Source: Mycolicibacterium tusciae JS617 (GTDB lineage Bacteria > Actinomycetota > Actinomycetes > Mycobacteriales > Mycobacteriaceae). From it: a stretch of DNA of 64,000 nucleotides. How positions within the stretch are numbered: the stretch's first letter is position 1; the number at the start of each line of letters is the position of its first letter. The position numbers and the translations under genes were made by a program. Below are positions 45,275-54,841 of this stretch, one piece after another. The DNA is taken from positions 5,227,837 through 5,291,836 of the forward strand of contig NZ_KI912270.1 of assembly GCF_000243415.2 (NCBI RefSeq), read 5' to 3'. The notes under the pieces are model-generated. The model was not told the DNA's origin. It was given only the letters and a program-made list of their open reading frames with translations, and searched no databases.

Positions 45275-45979
45275 TCATCCGCGCCGACATAACGCGCAGT
45301 CACTTTCTGGCAGGGTCGTCACGCTAATGCGGCGCTTGCGCATGTCGACCTGGAAGCGCCCGAAGATCCCGGGATGATCGAGGGCGTAATCCTGCTGGCG
45401 TCCCGCGTTGTCACACACGAGTTCGACGGAGTCGTCGCAATCCCACAGTGCAAGTGACGTTCCGAAGTTGTAGGCGGTGCGATAACGCACCCCGCGCACG
45501 GTGGGGCCAGCCGGCTGGTCTTCGAAGATGGCACGCGCCCACTGCTGGGTGAGGGCGCGCGCTTCGTTGCCGTCGGCGAGGGTAGGTAATGCTCCGATCG
45601 CCATTGCTGCCCCTGCTTTGGTGAGGTCGAACACGGGCAGCGGCGAGGTAGGTGCCAGTATCGACACGCGGTAGCGGGGGCAAATCGCTGCGATGCCAGC
45701 TTCACCGAACACCTCGCTGGCCGAGGTGGCTAGATCAGCTCCGACGTACAGGACCCGCCGATTCTCGGAGTCCAGTTGTGGGGGAGTGGCGGCATGGTGG
45801 TGGTCGAGTCGATAGAGCGGACCGAACTGCCGGAACGTCATCCCGTCAGGGGTGTGGGTGCCGCGGTGGTAGACGCGACACCACCGCCAACGGGCCGCGT
45901 CGGGGCGCGGTGCCCAGGTCCAGCGGAACCCGGCAGCTCGGGGTAGCGGACGTTGCGGTGGGTCGAGCTGTTTCACCAT
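45275..45979 (-). CDS. RES-domain toxin
   Basis: 234 residues. RES fold signatures: WCRVYHRGTHTPDG, TFRQFGPLYRLDHHH, RVLYVGADLATSASEVFGEA and CPRYRVSILAPTSPLPVFDL. RES toxins such as MbcT degrade NAD+ and are neutralised by the upstream Xre-type antitoxin. Start overlaps the antitoxin's stop, so translation is coupled. Ends in a Cys-containing tail (SDCALCRRG). Confidence 0.8.
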   Translation of the reverse strand: MVKQLDPPQRPLPRAAGFRWTWAPRPDAARWRWCRVYHRGTHTPDGMTFRQFGPLYRLDHHHAATPPQLDSENRRVLYVGADLATSASEVFGEAGIAAICPRYRVSILAPTSPLPVFDLTKAGAAMAIGALPTLADGNEARALTQQWARAIFEDQPAGPTVRGVRYRTAYNFGTSLALWDCDDSVELVCDNAGRQQDYALDHPGIFGRFQVDMRKRRISVTTLPESDCALCRRG

Positions 45980-46695
45980 GCGGCAGCGGTCAAGGCCTGG
46001 GCAAGGGCGATCACCGGTTCGCTGCCGCGTCGCGACATCACCTCGCGCGCCGAGCGGCCCCCGAACTCGGGCTGTTCGCGCTGCATCCAGGCCGACAGAC
46101 TGACCACCCCCCCGGGGAACACGGACTGCAGCCGATCCAGGTCGGGCAGGATGCCGGACGGGTCATCGGAATCGAACTGCCACATGGGCAGGCGCCATTC
46201 CCTACCCACCTTGAGCCCGACCAGCTTGCCAGCGGCGAGCTTGGCAGTGATGCTCTGGGGGGCCACGCCCAGCAGCTGCGCAGCGTCGTCGCGGCTGAGG
46301 CTTTCGATCGAAAGTTGCCGACGTGCCGCGAACTGGTCTTGCAGGTCGGCGAATGCTGCTTTGGACACCGCCACCGAATCGGGAGCAGGCCCCCACAGCG
46401 CCACATCGAGTCCGTCGTCGGGATCGGTCTGAACGGCCGCGCGCAAGCGCTCCAACTCGGTGTCTGCGGCCGCGTGGACCACCGCCGTAACTGCCGCGCG
46501 CAGTTCACGGCGGTCATCGCCACCGTCCGGTGCGTCGATGAGAACGTCGAAAGGCACTGAGGCGATCGCCAATCCGGCGTTGCGCAGGGCGCGCTCCAAC
46601 GGACCACGCTCGGCGCCTCCGACCGGCAAACCCTCGGGAATGCGGTCGCTAGGCTCATCCGCGGCCGCCGGTTCGAGAACAAAAAGCTCGGTCAT
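45973..46695 (-). CDS. Xre/MbcA-like antitoxin for RES toxin
   Basis: 240 residues from ATG 46695, with GAGGAGG upstream; a longer open frame exists but lacks a ribosome site. Residues about 135-185 form an excisionase-like HTH (SRDDAAQLLGVAPQSITAKL, VGREWRLPMWQF). The C-terminal 50 residues (GGVVSLSAWMQREQPEFGG then RSAREVMSRRGSEPVIALAQ) are the Xre/MbcA/ParS toxin-binding domain. The N-terminal 120 residues are helical and acidic. Should bind the RES toxin and its own promoter. Confidence 0.78.
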   Translation of the reverse strand: MTELFVLEPAAADEPSDRIPEGLPVGGAERGPLERALRNAGLAIASVPFDVLIDAPDGGDDRRELRAAVTAVVHAAADTELERLRAAVQTDPDDGLDVALWGPAPDSVAVSKAAFADLQDQFAARRQLSIESLSRDDAAQLLGVAPQSITAKLAAGKLVGLKVGREWRLPMWQFDSDDPSGILPDLDRLQSVFPGGVVSLSAWMQREQPEFGGRSAREVMSRRGSEPVIALAQALTAAAW

Positions 46696-46955
46696 AACAA
46701 CCTCCTCTATGCAGGATATGCAACCTAAGAAGGATCCGCCACTATTCCTGGCCGAATACTTCAAACGACCCATGCCGGAAGCGGCGCGTCGACCGGGCTG
46801 GGGATCAGCGAACACGCATATCCAGCTAGTCCGAATGTAGCGCCAGCATCGCGGGGTATTCGCGGCCGCTATCGGAGTGACGCCGTGGCTGCTCCCCGGC
46901 GGGGGGAGCGTAATGATCACAAGCGAATCGAACACATGAGCGAATTCGAGACTAG

Positions 46956-46965
46956 AATGATCATT
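46956..46965. promoter_or_regulatory. AATGATCATT palindrome at start of small gene
   Basis: Perfect 10-base palindrome one base upstream of ATG 46967, over the place of the ribosome site; a partial copy AATGATCA lies at about 46911. May be an operator blocking translation or transcription. Confidence 0.45.
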
Positions 46966-46966
46966 C

Positions 46967-47140
46967 ATGGGGCAGCTGAGGCGGACACCGCAAGGCTGGG
47001 CCGAGCCCGGACCGCCAGCCCTCTGCCCACAAGGCCACCGACTCCGCGGCCCGCAGCGCGTCCTGGTCGGCACGCAGCAGTGCGCGGCCTGCTCCAACCG
47101 CGGCAGTGGAATCCACCGCTCATATACGTGCCGCCACTGA
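46967..47140 (+). CDS. Small zinc-ribbon-like protein, 57 aa
   Basis: 57 residues, too short for most gene finders. LRRTPQGWAEPGPPALCPQGH opens it (first Cys at 20, His at 24), then a Cys-x2-Cys pair (QQCAACS, residues 39/42) and HRSYTCRH near the end (Cys55, His57), giving enough ligands for one zinc. The last residues look cut; homologues, as I recall the pattern, continue with a further Cys. No strong ribosome site because of the palindrome. Moderately sure it is a real gene. Confidence 0.5.
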   Translation: MGQLRRTPQGWAEPGPPALCPQGHRLRGPQRVLVGTQQCAACSNRGSGIHRSYTCRH

Positions 47141-47294
47141 GCGGAATTGCATTTGTTGCAACAGTTCGGCGCTCGTTAGAGCGTCGTTGTCCCTGGTGAA
47201 ATCCCGTCCCGTTAGGCGAGGTGACATCGATGCGCTCGCCTCAACTGCGCGTCTTCCTCTATCGCATCATTGTTGCATCTGCTACAACAAGGGT

Positions 47295-48227
47295 GTGGGT
47301 GTTGATCTGCCGGGTTCTGCGGCGTTGTCGTTGGTGTCGAAGGTCGCGTCGTTGGATCCGCAGGAGGCGGTGTTTCGGGCGATGATGGCGGGCTGGTCGG
47401 ATCAGCAGCGGGCGCGGGTGTGCTTGCCGCCGACGATCCTCGCGCGAGCGAGTGTGGTTCGGCGGTTCGGCGATTTCACCGGGACCCATCCCTGGCAGTG
47501 GACCGCTGAGGACGCTGACGCGTTCTTCTCATCGATGAGGTCGGGTTCATCGCCGAAGGCGGTTTCGACGCTACGCGGGTATCAGAACGCGTTGCGATTG
47601 TTCTGCGATTTCATCACCGACCGCCGATACGGGTGGGCCGCACTGTGCCTGGAGCGGTTCGGGCAGCCGCCTGCTCAGATCTTGCACGACTGGAACACCG
47701 TGACACATGTCACCGAGTTCGAAGGCAGAGCCGGTCGGCGTCCGCTGAGTTTCGACGAGGTGCAGGAGTTGTTCGACGCAGCTGACGGGTTGGTCGAGGC
47801 CGCGCGTAGTCGTCACCGCAAGGGCAGTTTGTCGGCGTTGCGAGACGCCGCCATGCTAAAGACGGTGTACGCGTATGGACTTCGCCGCCAAGAGGTGGTG
47901 GGCCTCGACATCGTCGATCTGCGATCGAATCCGAAGGTTCCGGCGTACGGCCGCTTTGGTGGGTTGTTCGTCCGCCATGGCAAGGGGTCGCATGGCGACG
48001 CGCCGAAGCGTCGCACGGTGTTGACCGTTCCGGAAATGGATTGGATCGTCGGCGTCCTGGAGCACTACGTCGCCGAGGTACGGCCGTGTTTTCAGCCCGG
48101 CCGCCATCCCGGCTTGTGGATCACTGAACGTCAGGGGCGCTTGTCCAAGCGCAGCGCCAACGAGGCGTTCACCGCGGCACGGGATGCGGCCGGCTTGCCC
48201 AAGGAACTCGATTTGCACTCGCTGCGC
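47295..48227 (+). pseudogene. Tyrosine integrase, 5' part (split at HxxR motif)
   Basis: Start put at GTG 47295 (upstream open frame is Cys/Arg-rich). N-terminal SAM-like domain (GWSDQQRARVCLPPTILARA, WQWTAEDADAFFSSM). Catalytic domain opens with the first Arg box MLKTVYAYGLRRQEVVGLDI and continues to LWITERQGRLSKRSANEAF and LDLHSLR. The next codons belong to the inserted element (frame ends FVPA at 48245). The missing end, with His, LGH box and catalytic Tyr, is at 54339-54518; joining at 48227/54339 gives LHSLRHTYVTHL and a 370-residue integrase. Confidence 0.85.
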
Positions 48228-48290
48228 CGCTTTGTCCCCGCTTAGTTCCCGTGTTGCGATAAGCCGGGAAGGGGCTGGTGGCCTTGGTGT

Positions 48291-49805
48291 TTGGCGGTTG
48301 CGTCGAGTCGTGTGGTGTTTCTAGCCTGTTCGCTTGTGATCCTGAGCTTCTTCTCGTCGCAAGGCTGGCGGTCCTGGGATGTCGAGCACCGGCCGGTGAT
48401 TCCGGAGGGGATGCCGGTGCTAATCGATGACGACCTGCTGTTCGAGGACGGCCTCGGGGCGCCGCGATCGGTGTCGGTGGCGAACCGGTGGCTGCGGCTG
48501 CTTCCGGCCAGCGGGGCGCCGGCGCCGAGTTCGTGGGAGAACTACGCGCGGGCAGTCAAGGAGTGGACGGAGTTCCTCGCTGAGCACGGGATCGGGTTGT
48601 TCGACACCCGCGACCGGCTCAAGGCCGGGCTGAGCCGGTATGCCGAGCACCGCGCGGCCGGGCCAATTTCGGCGAGGTTCGCTGCGACCACGTGGTCGCA
48701 GCACATGAGCATCCTGTCGCTGTTCTACCGGTGGGCGATCGACGAAGGAGTTGCCGCTGCCGAGCCGTTCACCTACCGGTCGGCGCGGGCGGTCTTCGCC
48801 GGCACCGGCCGCGATGTCCGGGTGAATCTGGCGTCGCGCCGCACCCCGAAACCACACGTGACCATCAAGTATCTGGAGCCGGACTTCACCGACCTGTTCC
48901 GCAAAGGGTTACGCGGTTTGGCACCGGATGGCAACCGCGACAGCGGGTTCGCGGGCCGGGAGATGACCCGCAACGCCGCGATCGGGGATCTGGCGTTGGC
49001 GACCGGGTTGCGGTTGGGCGAGTTCACCCATCTGCTGCCGTGGGAGGTTCCGGCGCTGCCGCTGGCGCCGACGGCGATTCCGATCCCGTTTCCGGTGCCG
49101 GCGGGAATCACCAAGGGCCGCAAGTTCCGCACTACCTGGATCTCTTACGACGCCCTGGCCGGGCTGCACGACTACCTGGAGCTTGACCGCGCGGCCGTCA
49201 CCGAAGGGTCGGCCTGGCGACCGCCGCGACGGTGGGGTGAACCGCTGCTGGTGAGCGACCCGGATGCGCGGGGTGGCCGGGTCAACGGTGTTCGCCGGTC
49301 GTGGGAGTCGCTGACCCCGGCCGAGCGGCGTCGGCTGGTGGCACCGAAGGGCGGGTCGTGCCTGCTGGCGGTGAAAGCCGATGGTGGCCCGTTCACGGCG
49401 TGGGCGACGGTGTTCGAGCGCACCGCCGACCGGATCCGCGCGAGGTTCGAGCCACGGTTCCCGCATGTTCACCCGCACCGGCTGCGGCATTCGTTCTCGA
49501 TGCAGACCTTGGAATATTTGGTGACCGGCTACTACCGGCAGGCGGCAAAGCTGGTGCGCGACACCGACGCCGACGCGGCGCTGGTGTTCTACCTGACCAA
49601 GGCCGATCCGCTGCTGGTGCTGCGGGACCTGTTGGGTCACTCGACGGTGTTGACCACGGAAAAGTATCTGAAACGCCTTGATACGACCCGGATTTACCGG
49701 CAAGCCTACGAAACCGCCGGCGTGGAATCCGGACTCGTCGGCGAGGACGCCGCGCAGCGGGAATCCGACGCCGAATTCCACGACGACGCCGAGGAGGTGT
49801 TGTGA
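48291..49805 (+). CDS. Tyrosine recombinase 1 of trio (TnpA/RitA-like)
   Basis: Up to 504 residues; the first 35 look unlike protein, and the likely start is GTG 48396 or ATG 48411 (GMPVLIDDDLLFEDG, with GGAGG just before). Core-binding domain: PSSWENYARAVKEWTEFLAE. Catalytic boxes: LALATGLRLGEFTHLL (Arg I), HVHPHRLRHSFSMQTLEYLV (HxxR), LRDLLGHSTVLTTEKYLKRL (LGH box with probable Tyr in EKYL). All four key residues present, so probably the active enzyme of the trio. Confidence 0.85.
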   Translation: MAVASSRVVFLACSLVILSFFSSQGWRSWDVEHRPVIPEGMPVLIDDDLLFEDGLGAPRSVSVANRWLRLLPASGAPAPSSWENYARAVKEWTEFLAEHGIGLFDTRDRLKAGLSRYAEHRAAGPISARFAATTWSQHMSILSLFYRWAIDEGVAAAEPFTYRSARAVFAGTGRDVRVNLASRRTPKPHVTIKYLEPDFTDLFRKGLRGLAPDGNRDSGFAGREMTRNAAIGDLALATGLRLGEFTHLLPWEVPALPLAPTAIPIPFPVPAGITKGRKFRTTWISYDALAGLHDYLELDRAAVTEGSAWRPPRRWGEPLLVSDPDARGGRVNGVRRSWESLTPAERRRLVAPKGGSCLLAVKADGGPFTAWATVFERTADRIRARFEPRFPHVHPHRLRHSFSMQTLEYLVTGYYRQAAKLVRDTDADAALVFYLTKADPLLVLRDLLGHSTVLTTEKYLKRLDTTRIYRQAYETAGVESGLVGEDAAQRESDAEFHDDAEEVL

Positions 49806-51530
49806 TGCCGACGATGGTTGTTGACACTCCGCTCGGTCTGAGCTGCGTGTTCAGTGACGGCAGCAGAGCCGAATTCGACCTTACGGGGTCGCCGAACCCC
49901 AGGTTGGCGCGCGATCTGGCCGTCGGTTTGGTGGAGCTGATACACCCCCACGGCAGTGCCGATACCGCTGGCACGGTCGGCCACTACGTGCGTGGGTTGC
50001 ACAGGATGGTGCGAGCGCTCGCCGATCAGGGGTTCACCGGCGGCATCGCCGATCTGCGGCGCGGGGCAGTTGGCGCAGTTCTGGATGGCGGGCCCGAACT
50101 GGTTGGAGGCGCTGACTCGGTCCTTGGTGGAGGGTTACGCGCGATCCGGCGGCCGTGTCGGCGACGGCGTGGTGGAACTGGCCGCCGGGCGGCACTTCAA
50201 CATTCAGCCGAATCGGCGGCCGTTGCCGCCCTACTCCGAGGCTGAATGGCAGCGACTTACCGCGGTCTGCCGACAGCAGGTCGATGACTCCTATGCCACG
50301 CATCGGCATGCGTTGGCGTCCGTTCCCGGAGGGCGGCATCCGGGCGCGGGCGCGTGGTCTCACCAGAACTTCTGCTGGTTGCTGGCGACGCACGGCCCTC
50401 TCGGCAGCTGCGAGGCCGCTGAGACGATTGGCATGTCTATCAACGTCTTCCGCCATCGAGGAGTCACCACTGTCTTCCACGAGGCTGCGCAAGCGATGTT
50501 CCCGCACCTCGAAGTCGTGGTCGCCTACCGGCTGCTGTTCGGGATCTACTCCGGCATCGTCCCGGACGGTATCGCCGACCTGGAGGTCGGAGACATCGAC
50601 TGGGCCGGGGATTCGACTGTTCTGCTGTCCTATGTCAAACGCCGCACCGCCGCCGAGAGCACCACCTTGCCGCGGCCAGCGGTGCGGTTGCTCGAGCAGT
50701 GGCTGGCGCACTCGGCGCTGCTGCGCCGCTTCGTGCCACCGGACGAGCGCACCACGCTGTGGTTGGGGATGAGCCAGCCCGGTTACTCCCGCCGCCTCGG
50801 CGAGGTGAACCGGTCGGCGACCGGGCGGTGGATGCAACGCCACAGCATCGTCGGCGACGACGGCGAGCCGCTGAAACTGCACCGGTCCCGCATCCGCACC
50901 ACGCACCACGCGATGCGAGACAAGAAGTCCTGGACCGGGAATGCGCGCGCCACGATCGACCCGAACCACACCCCGGCGGTCGAGGGCGACCACTACCTGT
51001 CGGCAACGACTCCCGGCCAACGCCACGCCGTCGAGACGATCATCGCCGACGCCCAGCACGACATCCTCCGCCGCGCACACCCACCGACCGTGATCACCGC
51101 GGAAGACGCCGCAGCACTCGTCGAGGGCTACCCGCAACTGCTGGCGGTGATGAAGCTCGACGAAGGCGTGCTCGCCGAGCTGGTCGGTGGCACGCGGGAT
51201 GTATTCACCGCGGCCTGCGCCGATCAGCTTTCCGGGCTGCACGGACCGGCCGGGAAACCATGCCCGGCACGTCCGTGGGTCTGCCTGCTTTGCCCGCTGG
51301 CGGTGTTCGCTCCCCGGCACGCGGTGAACCTGTTGCGGCTCAAGGCATTCTTCTCCCGCCAGTGGCAGCAGATGCCCGCCGCCCACTTCATGACCGTCTT
51401 CGGCCGCTACGCCGCCCGGATCGACCAGATCCTGGACCGCTTCGACCCCGCCGAACTCACCGCCGCAGCCACAAGAATCACCGACAGCGACAACGAAATC
51501 CCCTTGCGCCCGGAGGAACTCACCGCATGA
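49802..51530 (+). pseudogene. Recombinase 2 of trio, one +1 frameshift
   Basis: Begins ATG 49802/49805 (ATGA overlap). Reads well to GIADLRRG, then a GGGG at 50063-50066 shifts the frame; dropping one G gives GQLAQFWMAGPNWLEALTRS and continuous protein to 51530, about 575 residues. Integrase-like core, but box I is degenerate (GIYSGIVPDGIADL lacks the usual Arg); a HRSRIRTTHHAM segment may be box II and GDHYLSA the Tyr region. A Cys cluster (CPARPWVCLLCPLAV) near the C-terminus is typical of this subunit. The frameshift may be a consensus error. Confidence 0.75.
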
Positions 51531-53731
51531 CAAGCACAATCGCGACCACGGCACCCGGCACACCCCCACGGTCCCCGTTCACCGGCGCCGACATCTGCCG
51601 CGAAGCCGGGCTCACGCTGCCAGACCGCACCTCACGACCGGTGTTCGACGACGACCTGTGGGATTTCACCGACGTCGTCGGGCTCCCGGTCCAGATGGCC
51701 CTCTACCGGCGGCGATTCGACTTCACCACCATCACCGACCCACGTTGGCGGCTGGTCGTCAAGGAGCTGATCCTGGCGCTGCTTGCCCCGAACCATGATG
51801 CCGTGGTTCGGCTGCCGCGCGCCTACCGCACCGCACTGCATCTGACCAGCTGCTACAGCCGACTCTACGAGGCCGGGACGTTCTTCGGCTGGCTCGACCG
51901 GCGGGGAATCACTGCCCTCACCGAAGTCGATACCCGCCTCTGCGAGGACTACCTGGGATTCCGACGCTATGTCACCGACTCCGACGGCACCGTCGTGGGC
52001 GAGCAGAGCCCCGGCCTCCGGCGCGCTGCCGCGCAGATGATCGTCGACCTGGTCGACTACCGTGACCTGTTCACCACCGACCGGGTTCCGGCCGATCTGC
52101 GTCCTTGGGGCGGCGCGACAGCGTCAGCGGTCGCCGAAATGCCTTCTGGTCGTGAGGGAAACAAGACGCCGGCCGTCCCTGCCGAAGTGCTGCAGCCGAT
52201 GCTCGCCGCGGCCTTGCACCTGGTGCAGACCCTCGGCCCACACGTTGTCGAGCTGCACGAGCAGATCCGCCACATCGACCGCATTTGGGCTACGAAGGCA
52301 CCGGGCCTTCGTCATGGCTCGTCGGCGATGATCAGCGACATCAACAAACTGCTGGCCGACCACAGGGTGACCAACACGCCTCTGCCGATGCTCGAAGACC
52401 ACGATGTCAGACGCCGACTCACGGCTGGCTGGGACGCGAACAACCCGCTGCTGCCGGTCTCCACCGGAGCCCTGGCCCGGCAGGCCGGATACGTCCAGTT
52501 TTGGGCGAAATGGATGCCCGCGCTGCGCAAACCGCTGATCGACACCCTCCACACTGTCGGAGTCGAGAAGGTTTTCGCCCGCAACGCCGCACAGGCACCG
52601 ACCGCCGACGACTCAGCCCTGTTGCCCTGGACACTGCCACTGCACCGATCCGAAGCGGTCGCCCTGATCGGCATCACCCGCACCGCGGCCATCGTGGTCC
52701 TGGCCGCCGCGTCCGGAATGCGGGCCAGCGAGCTGATGGAACTGCGGGTCGGCTGCTGCCGCCCGGTCGAGGAACCGATACCCGGTCTGAAGCGCTACCG
52801 CGTCGCCAGCAAGATCATCAAAGGCCAGGGCCTGGGTGGCACCGACGACGAATGGGTCGTCATCGAACCGGTCCACCGCGCAATCGAGCTCATCGAACAG
52901 CTCCATGACGACCCCCACGAGGGCGCTCTTCTGCTGTCCCGGTTCAGCTTCCGGGTCCGTTACCTATGGTTTCGCGCCTGGGTGAACTCCCCGGCCGGGG
53001 CCCGCCTCGGACTCGCCCCGATCCCCGACGAACCAGTAGCACTGCGGATGCTGAGGCGCACGGTTGCGTTGGAGATGGCTTACCGGCCCGGCGGTGTTCT
53101 CGCAGCAAAACTGCACCTCAAACATATCGCTGCCGCCACTACAGAAGGCTATGCGGCTCGACCGGGCGGTGCTCAAGCGGAGTTGCTGGCCGAAGTCAAC
53201 AAGCTCGAGGCCGACCACAAACTCCAGCTCGTGCTGGCCGAGTTCCGCAACTACCAGCAAGGAATCCTGCCCGCCGGGCCCGGTGCCCGCAACCTGACCG
53301 AATTCTTCGCCAGCATCGACACCGACCTCGACACCGAAGCGATTGCGGCGCCCAAGATCCAGCGCAACGACCGCGACATCCTCAACCTGCTGTCCAAACG
53401 CGCGAAGGCACTGCATCTCGGCCCGGCGAACTATTGCTGGTTCACCGATCCCTCGCGCGCACTCTGCCTGAAACTCGCCGGCACCCCGACCTCGGACCGC
53501 CCGATGATCGGCATGTGTGACTCCGCGCGCTGTCCGCAGGCCACCCACCACCAGCACCACCGGCCCATCTGGGCCGAGCACGCCGAACTCACCAAGACCC
53601 TCCTCGGCCAACTCGGCAAAACCCGCACCACCGAACACACCCGACTACAGACCGACTACGACCGCGCCGTCCGGGTCATCACCAGCATCGACACAGCCAC
53701 CGGGACCGGCGCAACCGAGGAGCAAGCATGA
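51527..53731 (+). CDS. Recombinase 3 of trio
   Basis: 734 residues from ATG 51527 (ATGA overlap); the frame is open far upstream but that part is antisense-like Arg-rich noise. Box I Arg in LAAASGMRASELMELRVG, box II in ALRMLRRTVALEM (His replaced), LGH-like HLKHIAAATTEGYAA with the probable Tyr. A C-terminal Cys/His region (MCDSARCPQATHHQHHR) may bind zinc. Such large subunits act with the other two in Tn554/RIT-type transposition. Confidence 0.82.
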   Translation: MTSTIATTAPGTPPRSPFTGADICREAGLTLPDRTSRPVFDDDLWDFTDVVGLPVQMALYRRRFDFTTITDPRWRLVVKELILALLAPNHDAVVRLPRAYRTALHLTSCYSRLYEAGTFFGWLDRRGITALTEVDTRLCEDYLGFRRYVTDSDGTVVGEQSPGLRRAAAQMIVDLVDYRDLFTTDRVPADLRPWGGATASAVAEMPSGREGNKTPAVPAEVLQPMLAAALHLVQTLGPHVVELHEQIRHIDRIWATKAPGLRHGSSAMISDINKLLADHRVTNTPLPMLEDHDVRRRLTAGWDANNPLLPVSTGALARQAGYVQFWAKWMPALRKPLIDTLHTVGVEKVFARNAAQAPTADDSALLPWTLPLHRSEAVALIGITRTAAIVVLAAASGMRASELMELRVGCCRPVEEPIPGLKRYRVASKIIKGQGLGGTDDEWVVIEPVHRAIELIEQLHDDPHEGALLLSRFSFRVRYLWFRAWVNSPAGARLGLAPIPDEPVALRMLRRTVALEMAYRPGGVLAAKLHLKHIAAATTEGYAARPGGAQAELLAEVNKLEADHKLQLVLAEFRNYQQGILPAGPGARNLTEFFASIDTDLDTEAIAAPKIQRNDRDILNLLSKRAKALHLGPANYCWFTDPSRALCLKLAGTPTSDRPMIGMCDSARCPQATHHQHHRPIWAEHAELTKTLLGQLGKTRTTEHTRLQTDYDRAVRVITSIDTATGTGATEEQA

Positions 53732-54195
53732 GAATCACTGCCGCCCAACGCATCCACAACGAGAACTGCATCCGCGCCGCCATGGACCGGCTGCTGCGCG
53801 GCGAGATCCCGCCCGGCGGCAGCTGCGATATCAAGACCCTCGCACTCGAGGCCGGGGTCGACCGCACGGCGTTCTACGGCACCCGGCCCTACGCGCACCT
53901 ACGCACCGAATTCGAGCACCGACTCCAGCAATTGCAAGAGGCGGGAGAAACCCCGGACCCGAAAGTCGCTCAGATCGAACGCCTCAAAGCAGAGGTTGAC
54001 AAGCTCAAAACCAACCTCGCCCAATCCAATTCCACAATCCAGGACCTCACCGACTTCCGGAGCCAGGCCCTGGCCCGCATCGCTGCCCAACACGACGAGA
54101 TCCTTCGACTCCGCGCCGCCGACAACCCGGCAGCAGCCGTCACCTGCCTCCAGAGTCGCCCGAAACCCCGGCAGAAAGTAATCGGACCATGCTGA
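53728..54195 (+). CDS. DUF6262/TnpC-like accessory protein
   Basis: 155 residues, ATGA overlap. N-terminal TetR-like HTH segment: CDIKTLALEAGVDRTAFYG. Then a coiled coil (IERLKAEVDKLKTNLAQSNS...ILRLRAA). Equivalent to TnpC of Tn554, which modulates insertion. The end falls 143 bases before the element's right end. Confidence 0.8.
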   Translation: MRITAAQRIHNENCIRAAMDRLLRGEIPPGGSCDIKTLALEAGVDRTAFYGTRPYAHLRTEFEHRLQQLQEAGETPDPKVAQIERLKAEVDKLKTNLAQSNSTIQDLTDFRSQALARIAAQHDEILRLRAADNPAAAVTCLQSRPKPRQKVIGPC

Positions 54196-54338
54196 CCCCG
54201 TCGGCAGTGACGTCCATCACAAACGATTTGGGTTTATCGCCACACGATCGGCAATCAGCGTCACGAACTACGCGCCGAGAATCGGCCACGTCAAACGCAA
54301 CACGAACCCAACCGCACACGACCACTGCGGAGACAAGA

Positions 54339-54518
54339 CACACCTACGTCACACATCTCACCGAGTTCGACTACCCAGAGCGCTTCGTGCAAGACCAAGT
54401 CGGACATGCCTACGCCAGTACCACCTCGATCTACAGCCACGTGTCCGACGAGTACCGCAACCGCCTGCTGCGCGCGGCGCTCACCAAACGTGGCGTCATC
54501 ACCGAAGGTGAACCATGA
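54339..54518 (+). pseudogene. Tyrosine integrase, 3' part
   Basis: HTYVTHLTEFDYPERFVQDQ then VGHAYASTTSIYSHVSDEYR: the final His, the GH box and the catalytic Tyr (SIY or nearby) of the integrase split at 48227. 59 residues, without its own start. Its stop overlaps the start of the XRE gene by 4 bases, so the original order was integrase-XRE-zinc-ribbon recombinase. Confidence 0.85.
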
Positions 54519-54841
54519 TCCGAAAGATGGGCTGCCAGTGGCACCTTCGCACACTGATGGCGCAGCAGGGGATGTTTCAAACCACGGAGCTCGTGCCGCT
54601 GCTGGCCGAGCGTGGCGTCGTGCTGTCCCGCGAACAGGTCTTCCGTTTGGTGACTCAGCCTCCGCAGCGGCTCTCGATGGACGTTCTGGCGGCGTTGTGC
54701 GACATCCTCGACTGCACACCCAACGATTTGGTTGAGATCACCGTGGTCAATGCCGCAGCCAAGAAGGTCGCCGGTGGGGCCGCCCCGTCGCCGCCGACGG
54801 TCCGGCGCACCACGGTGCGCCGCCCGGACCACACTCGGTGA
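54515..54841 (+). CDS. XRE-family HTH protein of integrase cluster
   Basis: 108 residues. HTH: WHLRTLMAQQGMFQTTELVP, LAERGVVLSREQVFRLVTQP, LSMDVLAALCDILDCTPNDL, the pattern of phage Cro/C1-like proteins. Overlaps both neighbours by ATGA. Probably regulates or assists the integrase and the zinc-ribbon recombinase. Confidence 0.8.
   Translation: MIRKMGCQWHLRTLMAQQGMFQTTELVPLLAERGVVLSREQVFRLVTQPPQRLSMDVLAALCDILDCTPNDLVEITVVNAAAKKVAGGAAPSPPTVRRTTVRRPDHTR

Larger units (their letters stand above)
48228..54338 (+). mobile_element. RIT/Tn554-like element with three tyrosine recombinases and DUF6262 protein
   Basis: 6.1 kb inserted exactly inside the integrase HxxR box. Four genes in one run, each joined by ATGA. 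Ends carry weak inverted repeats: CTTTGTCCCCGC at the left and, inverted, TCTTGTCTCCGC at the right (9 of 12). No target duplication seen, as expected for Tn554-like insertion by tyrosine recombinases. Excision restores the integrase frame. Confidence 0.8.

Noticed and set aside
46930..46955. LexA/SOS-box-like TCGAAC...ATTCGA
   Set aside because: Half-site spacing is too long for the mycobacterial TCGAAC-N4-GTTCGA box.
50699..51526. 5' extension of the recombinase 3 frame
   Set aside because: Out-of-phase reading of recombinase 2, Arg-rich; the ATG at 51527 with ATGA coupling is the natural start.
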